IMG/VR virus record: IMGVR_UViG_3300050821_010487
Coordinates: 1-64,000 of that record
DNA: 64,000 nt
Reading direction: 5' to 3' (one strand)
DNA from: a virus
A program made the translations under genes and the position numbers. The notes below the pieces were generated by a model. The model was not told the DNA's origin. It searched no databases and worked only from the letters and a program-made list of their open reading frames with translations. Position 1 is the first letter of the stretch, and every line of letters begins with the position of its first letter. Positions 59,150 through 64,000 of this stretch are shown here, piece after piece.

Positions 59150-59872
59150 TCAGGCGGCCGGGACGACCTCGAAGTCCATTTCGCGCCAGTCACGGATGTT
59201 GTAGCGGCCGTAGCCTGGCACCCCGAACGTGTTGCCCTTGATGAAGTCGAACTCGGCCCACTTGGTGCCGTCGGTGAACTCGATCGCCCGGGGGAACTTC
59301 ACCGTGGTGCCCGGGGTCACCGTACGGGCCAGTGCCACGCGCTCCAGCCGCTGGCGGCAGGCGGTGCGCCACTCGCGCGCCGACTCGTTCGAGCAGTAGC
59401 CGTGGCCGCCTGGCACGTGGAACGGTGCGCTGCCGTCGGCCTGGCGGGCGCTCTCGGGGAAGTGGTAGCAGTGCGGGCCGGTGCACTCGCTGCGCACCTT
59501 CCCGGGGTCAGCTTCGTACACCCACTGGCCATCGCGCACGGTCAGCTCCTGGTTGCAGAGCTGGCAGTAGGTCTCGTCGTGGTGGCACTCGGGGATCGGC
59601 GAGAGCAGGTCCAGGACCTGAGCCGAGGCGCCGAAGTCACCGGGGCCGCACTCTTCGCTGCACGCCTTGTAGGTGAAGTTGAAGTACCCCCGGCTGCGCC
59701 AGGTCAGCGTGACAAGCGCTTCCACGTTGCCGGTGCGGTTGTCGCGTACCGCGGCGTAGTGGGTGGTGCCGGTCATGTTGCTGGCGATGATCGTGTAGTG
59801 CTCGTCCAGCTCGCCCTGCATGACCTGGGTGGTCGTCTGGCCGGGCTCCCGGTGGAAACTCGTTGCGCCCAC
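59150..59872 (-). CDS. Hypothetical Cys-rich protein, 240 aa
   Basis: GTG at 59872 after GAGGAGG. Beta-rich N-terminus, then CSEECG, CHHDETYCQLCNQE and CTGPHCYHF as likely zinc ligands, and a C-terminal beta part. A single-gene unit between promoter element and terminator. No family recognised. Confidence 0.65.
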   Translation of the reverse strand: MGATSFHREPGQTTTQVMQGELDEHYTIIASNMTGTTHYAAVRDNRTGNVEALVTLTWRSRGYFNFTYKACSEECGPGDFGASAQVLDLLSPIPECHHDETYCQLCNQELTVRDGQWVYEADPGKVRSECTGPHCYHFPESARQADGSAPFHVPGGHGYCSNESAREWRTACRQRLERVALARTVTPGTTVKFPRAIEFTDGTKWAEFDFIKGNTFGVPGYGRYNIRDWREMDFEVVPAA

Positions 59873-59899
59873 TGTCTGCCTCCTCTGTGGTTCGGTCCC

Positions 59900-59918
59900 T
59901 TAGCAAGAAACATTGTAA
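59900..59918 (-). promoter_or_regulatory. 19-bp element before the Cys-rich gene (copy 15)
   Basis: TTAGCAAGAAACATTGTAA on the plus strand. On the minus strand TGTTACAAT forms an extended -10; no convincing -35. It has the opposite orientation, relative to the gene, from the other leftward copies except 60392. Confidence 0.6.
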
Positions 59919-59944
59919 CAGAGGGGGTCCGACAGTTTGGAGGG

Positions 59945-60343
59945 TCAGGCCGGCAAACTGCCCTCAGCCTCCAGGTTTGCCTCGGCGGAGCGCACCCGCG
60001 GCGGGATCGTGCCGTCGGCCACGAGCTGCGCGTGGCGCTCCAGCAGCGAGGAGCTGGCGGCCATATGGCGCTCGGTCCACCGGGCGCGGTAGTCGCAGAT
60101 CCGGCACAGGTCCAGCCACACCATGAGTCCACCGGTCAGGGGCGACGGCTCGACCAGGTGGGAGACGAAGATGCGCCGCCTGGTGCACAGGGAACACTTG
60201 CGGTCGTCGCGGTTGAGCATCGCGGCGCGGGCGTCTGCGACGTCGCACCACTGGCCGTAGAAGGCGGCCCAGTCGGGGTCGAACTCGGGCGCTGTGGCCA
60301 GGACCACAATCAGCCGGTCCACGTGCCTGGGGCTGACGTTCAT
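59945..60343 (-). CDS. Zinc-finger protein, 132 aa
   Basis: ATG at 60343. CSLCTRRR and CRICDYR form a zinc site separated by a beta region (IFVSHLVEPSPLTGG), like a treble clef in HNH-type proteins, but the HNH histidines are not clear. Driven by the promoter at 60389-60418. Confidence 0.6.
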   Translation of the reverse strand: MNVSPRHVDRLIVVLATAPEFDPDWAAFYGQWCDVADARAAMLNRDDRKCSLCTRRRIFVSHLVEPSPLTGGLMVWLDLCRICDYRARWTERHMAASSSLLERHAQLVADGTIPPRVRSAEANLEAEGSLPA

Positions 60344-60388
60344 GTCAGGATGCCCTCCTCCGTCTGCGGCTGTTCCTCTGCGAAGGGC

Positions 60389-60418
60389 AGCTTAGCAAGG
60401 AAAGCTGTATGCATGCAA
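60389..60418 (-). promoter_or_regulatory. Promoter with embedded 19-bp element (copy 16)
   Basis: On the minus strand TTGCAT, 18 nt, TAAGCT; spacer ATACAGCTTTCCTTGC. Same orientation and spacing as the rightward promoters at 5062 and 6944. Confidence 0.78.
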
Positions 60419-60468
60419 CGCAGCCGGTTATACGCATATACGCATACTTGATGATCTTGCCAGGCGTC

Positions 60469-60674
60469 TGGCACTCAGCCGGAACGCTGTGCCGCCTCTC
60501 CTGGCACAGGCTGTGCCAGGAGCTGGCTCACGAACATCAGGCACTGGCACCCCGGCACCTGGCACGGCCCCAGCCTGCCGGAACGCCCCTTGTGCCAGAC
60601 CTTGGCGTGCCAGCACGTGAACGGCACGCTGGCACAGGCCGAGCCGTGGGCTGGCACGCTCTCGCCGCGTGCCA
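60469..60674. repeat. Second dense TGGCAC/GTGCCA cluster
   Basis: Ten copies in 206 bp (60469, 60502, 60513, 60545, 60560, 60592, 60607, 60630, 60652, 60669). CCTGGCACAG-G-CTGTGCCAGG at 60501-60521 is a perfect inverted repeat. Lies in the 3' part of the gene at 60475-60840 but not its 5' part. Confidence 0.65.
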
Positions 60675-60840
60675 GCCTGTCCACCAGGACGCCCTCGTCA
60701 GGCGTCATCGGGTGCGCGCCACGGCCGCCGCGGAACGCGCGCCAGAACCTGGTGGCCTCAGGGTGCAGCCGGCACTCCTCGCTGCCGGGGTAGCCGGCCT
60801 GGTGCAGCTCGGCGCAGCGGGGGCAGACAGGCTTGGTCAT
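60475..60840 (-). CDS. Zinc-ribbon protein carrying the hexamer cluster, 121 aa
   Basis: ATG at 60840. CPRCAELHQAGYPGSEEC gives an N-terminal zinc site, and CQVPGCQC a second near the C-terminus. The last 70 codons are made largely of the TGGCAC/GTGCCA repeat, read as Trp-His, Cys-Gln and Val-Pro. No family recognised. Confidence 0.6.
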   Translation of the reverse strand: MTKPVCPRCAELHQAGYPGSEECRLHPEATRFWRAFRGGRGAHPMTPDEGVLVDRLARGESVPAHGSACASVPFTCWHAKVWHKGRSGRLGPCQVPGCQCLMFVSQLLAQPVPGEAAQRSG

Positions 60841-61121
60841 CGCGCGGCCTGGTCCACCATGCGGGCGTTGTCGAGGACCTGCTGGCGGTTGGCCTGCTTG
60901 GTGGCGGCCTCCAGCTCCCGGCTCAGCCTGCTGATGATCGCGCGCTGGCTCTCGATGTGATCGGCCAGGAGCATGACCCGGCCTCCGGTGTAGGCCAGCT
61001 TGCAGGTCTTCCTGCGGCCGTCGATGGTGTAGAGCTTCGTGCCGTCGGGACCGACGAGCACCCAGTGGGTCAGCGTCCAGTGCAGCCGCCGCCTCCTCGC
61101 CGGCGGGTGAACAAGCCTCAT
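60837..61121 (-). CDS. Hypothetical protein with coiled coil, 94 aa
   Basis: ATG at 61121. Basic N-terminus, beta hairpin (LVGPDGTKLYTIDGRRKTCK) and a C-terminal coiled coil. No family recognised. Confidence 0.6.
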   Translation of the reverse strand: MRLVHPPARRRRLHWTLTHWVLVGPDGTKLYTIDGRRKTCKLAYTGGRVMLLADHIESQRAIISRLSRELEAATKQANRQQVLDNARMVDQAAR

Positions 61122-61129
61122 GACAGGAA

Positions 61130-61423
61130 CTACCTTCTTCTCTTGATCTCTCCGTGGATGAACATGAACACGGTGCCCGCGGCGATGAACCAGGGCCCGA
61201 CAATGTCCGCGCCGCCTCCGGGCCAAAACCAGCTCATGACCCAGATCGTGGCCCCCAGGGCGATGAGCGCGGTGCCCAGGAGACTCGCCATGCTGTCGCG
61301 GTGCGGCCGGGTGCTCAGGAGCCTCAGGACGTCCCGGGCCCGCACCCGTCCCCGGTACACCAGCTCCCGCTTGCGGAGCGCTGTCCGGGCCTCCTGGAGC
61401 GCCTTGGGCAGGTTCCTGGGCAT
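61130..61423 (-). CDS. Two-helix membrane protein, 97 aa
   Basis: ATG at 61423. A basic N-terminus precedes two transmembrane helices (LLGTALIALGATIWVMSWFW; IVGPWFIAAGTVFMFIHG). Small phage membrane protein; function unknown. Confidence 0.65.
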   Translation of the reverse strand: MPRNLPKALQEARTALRKRELVYRGRVRARDVLRLLSTRPHRDSMASLLGTALIALGATIWVMSWFWPGGGADIVGPWFIAAGTVFMFIHGEIKRRR

Positions 61424-61462
61424 GGGTCTCCAAAGCGGTATCCGGGGGATGAGTCAATGGTG

Positions 61463-62344
61463 TCAGTCCGGGGGCGGTGCTGTGTAGGTGACGCCCTGGT
61501 ACTTGATGGTTTCTTCACCTGTCAGGTTCCGGTGCGCCTGCACGATCAGGCCGGTGATCTGCTGGGCGAGCTGGACGGCGAGCCTCAGCCGCACCGCGAT
61601 GTCATCCCGGCCTTCCCGCGAGCCCAGTGCGCCCTGGAGCGCGCTCTTCAGGTCCGAGGCCTTGATGATCGATTCGATGAGCGGCTTGCCGTCGGGCAGG
61701 GGCGCTTCCTCCGGCCTGGGACTGGCCTCGCTCTCACTGTTGCGTGCTACAACTTTGGCCGGCCACTTGTTGCCCGGGAACACGTTCGACAGCGGCCCAC
61801 CGGTCGTCACCCGGAAGCACCTGCCGGGCTTGCACACCCCGCTGCCTACCTCCAGGTTGCTGCCGTGGCAGTAGCCGCCGTCGGGGCAGCGGCCAGCTCG
61901 GGCCCTGCGGGCATCCGGGCAGGCGGGGCACGGCACGACAGGCTCGCCGTGCATCTCGGTGGCGTCCTCCATGCGCAGGCAGACCCGGCAGCGCCGCGAG
62001 CATGCCATGGTGCTGCAGTGGTTGCGGCATTCCTGGCCGTCGTGGCAGTGGCCAGCTAGCCGGTGGTTCTCGGGCCCCCGGTCGGCCTCCGGAAGGTTCC
62101 GGTCGTGCCCGAACGGCAGCACGCAGCCGGGGCTCTCTTCGCAGTATCCGGGTGTGTGCTCGTCAGCGTGGGTGTGGTCGTCATCCAGGACGCCTTCGGT
62201 GGCTTTTGCGAACTGGTGCCAGGGGTGCTCGCAACCGGTCTTCGGCAGCCAGGGCGAGCGGCACTCCGGGCACGAGCGTGCCTTGGCGTCGAACACGTAC
62301 AGCTCTTCATCGCTGGAGACGCTGAATCCTTCTGCGGGGGTCAT
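61463..62344 (-). CDS. Cys/His-rich protein, 293 aa
   Basis: ATG at 62344. At least five Cys/His clusters (CPECRSPWLPKTGCEHPWH, CHDGQECRNHC, CSRRCRVCL, CPACPDARRARAGRCPDG) fill the first two thirds; the rest is helical. Likely a multi-zinc scaffold or nucleic-acid-binding protein. No family recognised. Confidence 0.65.
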   Translation of the reverse strand: MTPAEGFSVSSDEELYVFDAKARSCPECRSPWLPKTGCEHPWHQFAKATEGVLDDDHTHADEHTPGYCEESPGCVLPFGHDRNLPEADRGPENHRLAGHCHDGQECRNHCSTMACSRRCRVCLRMEDATEMHGEPVVPCPACPDARRARAGRCPDGGYCHGSNLEVGSGVCKPGRCFRVTTGGPLSNVFPGNKWPAKVVARNSESEASPRPEEAPLPDGKPLIESIIKASDLKSALQGALGSREGRDDIAVRLRLAVQLAQQITGLIVQAHRNLTGEETIKYQGVTYTAPPPD

Positions 62345-62574
62345 CTGGGCTCCTCGTGTTTGGGTGGCTTGCGGCGGCTGCTGATCGTGGCGTCGCCCAT
62401 GAAATGCAGGAGCCGGAATGCCGTGACGATGAACAGCAGCGCCCCCACCGCGGTGGCTATCAGCCCGTAGCGGGTGGGGAGGAACGATCCGGTGATGAAG
62501 GCTCCCGCGGTGCACAAGGCAAAGACCGCTACCTCGATCGGCGGCCGGGGACCGGGGTGCTCGGGCTCTGTCAT
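62341..62574 (-). CDS. Two-helix membrane protein, 77 aa
   Basis: ATG at 62574 in a 4-nt overlap. Helices EVAVFALCTAGAFITGSFL and GLIATAVGALLFIVTAFRLL, basic end. Function unknown. Confidence 0.6.
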   Translation of the reverse strand: MTEPEHPGPRPPIEVAVFALCTAGAFITGSFLPTRYGLIATAVGALLFIVTAFRLLHFMGDATISSRRKPPKHEEPR

Positions 62575-62900
62575 CGCTGCCGCCCCCGTTTGGCGGTGGC
62601 GGCTGCGTAGTGCATGGTCGCTTCTCCCGCGAACGCGGCCATCCGGTCCCACTTCTGCCTGCGTTTACAGAACGGGATCATTGCCGCCGCCTCGTCTCCG
62701 GCCGCGATGTGTTCGTCCGGGGTCATGCTCCCGAGGCCGGGAGGTTCATCGAATTGGTGCTCCGGGAGGTCGTGGTACTCCTGCGCCGCTTCCTCGGCGG
62801 TCATGGGGAGCCGGGCGTCTTCCGCATCCTGGCTGCCGCCTCCCGTCGTGGCGTACGTCTCGCCATCGTCTCGCCGCGCGCCCATCCACCGGCCGCTCAC
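62571..62900 (-). CDS. Hypothetical protein, 109 aa
   Basis: GTG at 62900 (GTGA overlap) or ATG at 62885. Acidic and helical (TAEEAAQEYHDLPEHQFDEP) with a basic end. No family recognised. Confidence 0.55.
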   Translation of the reverse strand: MSGRWMGARRDDGETYATTGGGSQDAEDARLPMTAEEAAQEYHDLPEHQFDEPPGLGSMTPDEHIAAGDEAAAMIPFCKRRQKWDRMAAFAGEATMHYAAATAKRGRQR

Positions 62901-63307
62901 AGCTTGGTCCCGGGGGCGTGTGCCCGCAGCATCTGGTGGCAGCGGTGGTTCTCGGGGATGCCGTCGGGCGCGGGAGCGTGGTACCACCAGGTGGGCGACG
63001 GCTCCCATATGACTCGGCGGCGGTGCGCGATGCACCAGCTCACATGGATGGTGCTGTCGAGCGTCATGGCCTCCTGCCGGGGCGCGGCTTCCCTCTGGCG
63101 GTTTATGGCTTCGGTGAACGCGAGATGGGCGGGGAAGGCCTGGAGGTAGTCGGCGAGGACCTGGGCGGTGGCTTCGTCGGCAGCGATCAGGGTCCCGAGT
63201 GCTAGCCCGTTGGTGCCTGGTTCCGGTGAGACGTAAACGGCCCACCGGCCGATTTCGGAGGCGGGACGTTCTACGGCCACGGCCCGCAGGCCCGGCTCGC
63301 TCATCAT
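62897..63307 (-). CDS. Hypothetical protein, 136 aa
   Basis: Two ATGs in tandem at 63307 and 63304. Alpha/beta with IHVSWCIAHRRRVIWEPSPT near the C-terminus, which could bind metal or nucleic acid. No family recognised. Confidence 0.6.
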   Translation of the reverse strand: MMSEPGLRAVAVERPASEIGRWAVYVSPEPGTNGLALGTLIAADEATAQVLADYLQAFPAHLAFTEAINRQREAAPRQEAMTLDSTIHVSWCIAHRRRVIWEPSPTWWYHAPAPDGIPENHRCHQMLRAHAPGTKL

Positions 63308-63651
63308 GTGGGCTCCCCGGGCACGCAGACCAGCTCGAAGATCGCCTGCGGGATGACGAAGAATCCCCCGGGGAAGGTGCGGATGACCCAGTCGCCTGGC
63401 TTGGCGGTCTGCTCGCCCGCGGCGGTCTGTATGGCCAGGGTGGTCTCGTCTCCCATGCCGCCCGGGTGGTGGAAGTCTGCCGCGTTGACCATCAGCCACC
63501 CGGCCATTCCCCCGGCCTGGATCAGGTCGCCGGGGAGCCACTGCATCGCTTCAACCCCGGGGACCTTGAGGCGGTACAGCGCGGGCATCCCGTATCCGGG
63601 GCGGAGGAGCGGGAGCCCCTTGCCCTGTCTCCTGCCTGCTGCTCTCGTCAC
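63304..63651 (-). CDS. Hypothetical beta-rich protein, 115 aa
   Basis: GTG at 63651 after AGGAGGATGC. Pattern WLPGDLIQAGG, then GDWVIRTFPGGFFVIPQAIF resembles small beta-barrel phage proteins with the PGDWIV signature. Role unknown. Confidence 0.65.
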   Translation of the reverse strand: MTRAAGRRQGKGLPLLRPGYGMPALYRLKVPGVEAMQWLPGDLIQAGGMAGWLMVNAADFHHPGGMGDETTLAIQTAAGEQTAKPGDWVIRTFPGGFFVIPQAIFELVCVPGEPT

Positions 63652-63869
63652 TGCGCATCCTCCTTGGTGTGGTTGTCCTGCTGTTTCCGGCCGGTGTAGA
63701 CGAGCACGTGGGCGTAGATGACGGCCCCGGTGGCACCGGTCAGGGCGCGGGCCCACGTGGGGAGCGGGGTCAGGTGCGGGAAGGTGCTCAGCGTCATCAT
63801 GGCGATGGACACCAGGCCGGACCAGAAGAGGAGTTCCTTCTTCCAGCGCGGCCGGTGGTCTGCTGCCAT
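63648..63869 (-). CDS. Two-helix membrane protein, 73 aa
   Basis: ATG at 63869. Helices ELLFWSGLVSIAMMTLSTF and ALTGATGAVIYAHVLVYTG, basic acidic-mixed tail. Function unknown. Confidence 0.6.
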   Translation of the reverse strand: MAADHRPRWKKELLFWSGLVSIAMMTLSTFPHLTPLPTWARALTGATGAVIYAHVLVYTGRKQQDNHTKEDAQ

Positions 63870-64000
63870 CACGTCTCCTCCAGCCTCATGTAGCGCACGG
63901 TCACTTCGTCCGTGCCGTGCTGGGGGCAGCGGTAGGACGGCTCCACGATGCCGCCACGGATCTGGCGGCGGAAGGTGTGCCCGCACGCGAGTTCGACCCG
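63866..64000 (-). CDS. C-terminal part of a zinc-binding protein (5' end outside window)
   Basis: Open frame from the window edge to a TGA at 63866, overlapping the next start by 4 nt. The visible 44 residues include LACGHTFRRQI and YRCPQHGTD, a Cys/His zinc site. Start and full length are unknown. Confidence 0.55.

Noticed and set aside
1-64000. CRISPR array, IS element, integrase or tRNA genes
   Set aside because: No regularly spaced direct repeats, transposase or recombinase motifs, or convincing cloverleaf were seen when reading both strands.

Overview
The window is high-GC, densely packed DNA with short overlapping operons, GTG/ATG starts and AGGAGG-type ribosome sites. It reads as about half of a large tailed-phage or phage-plasmid genome from a high-GC actinobacterial host. 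The host is inferred from base composition and gene families. No tRNA, rRNA, integrase, CRISPR array or IS element was found.

Layout. (1) 1-7.8 kb is plasmid-like: a leftward FtsK/SpoIIIE/TraB-type DNA translocase cut by the window edge, a divergent control region, a four-helix DUF2637/SpdB-like membrane protein, a very basic membrane protein, an ArdC-type antirestriction protein and a GIY-YIG-like nuclease. (2) 7.9-24 kb is a nearly self-contained replication and recombination set: FEN-type 5'-3' exonuclease, prim-pol/D5 helicase, an iteron-like array, DNA polymerase III alpha, RecA-like recombinase, PD-(D/E)XK nuclease, RuvC-like resolvase and a sigma region 4-like HTH protein. (3) 23-27 kb leads to the large terminase. 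(4) 27.5-38.9 kb is filled by two overlapping giant genes (1993 and 1799 aa) coding for strings of ADP-ribosyltransferase-like modules mixed with ParB-like, GNAT, nucleotidyltransferase, Nudix and 2H-phosphoesterase domains, i.e. polyvalent proteins. (5) 38.9-46.8 kb holds small zinc-binding proteins, a metallopeptidase-like protein, a uracil-DNA glycosylase and two probable structural or delivery proteins. (6) 46.8-64 kb is a leftward accessory region of about 35 small genes, including a cytosine-C5 methyltransferase, a membrane-linked HNH nuclease and a DpdA-like 7-deazaguanine DNA transglycosylase. No portal or capsid gene was recognised.

Regulation. A 19-bp element, TTACAGSNTTTCTTGCTAA, recurs at least fourteen times at operon heads on both strands. 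In nine copies it sits exactly between a plausible -35 and -10 box, so it looks like a promoter with a built-in operator and would tie the plasmid-like, polyvalent and accessory genes into one regulon. Other unexplained DNA signals are a TGGCAC/GTGCCA hexamer packed into 2.1-4.0 kb and 60.5-60.7 kb, a TGTGAC cluster beside the translocase gene, GTGCGCATC repeats after the helicase gene, and a twice-repeated CGGGTGCACCCG palindrome before the glycosylase gene.

Working picture. An element that combines phage packaging with conjugation-type genes, protects its DNA with ArdC, a methyltransferase and possibly a 7-deazaguanine modification, and carries two very large effector proteins whose domains centre on NAD+ and ADP-ribose chemistry.
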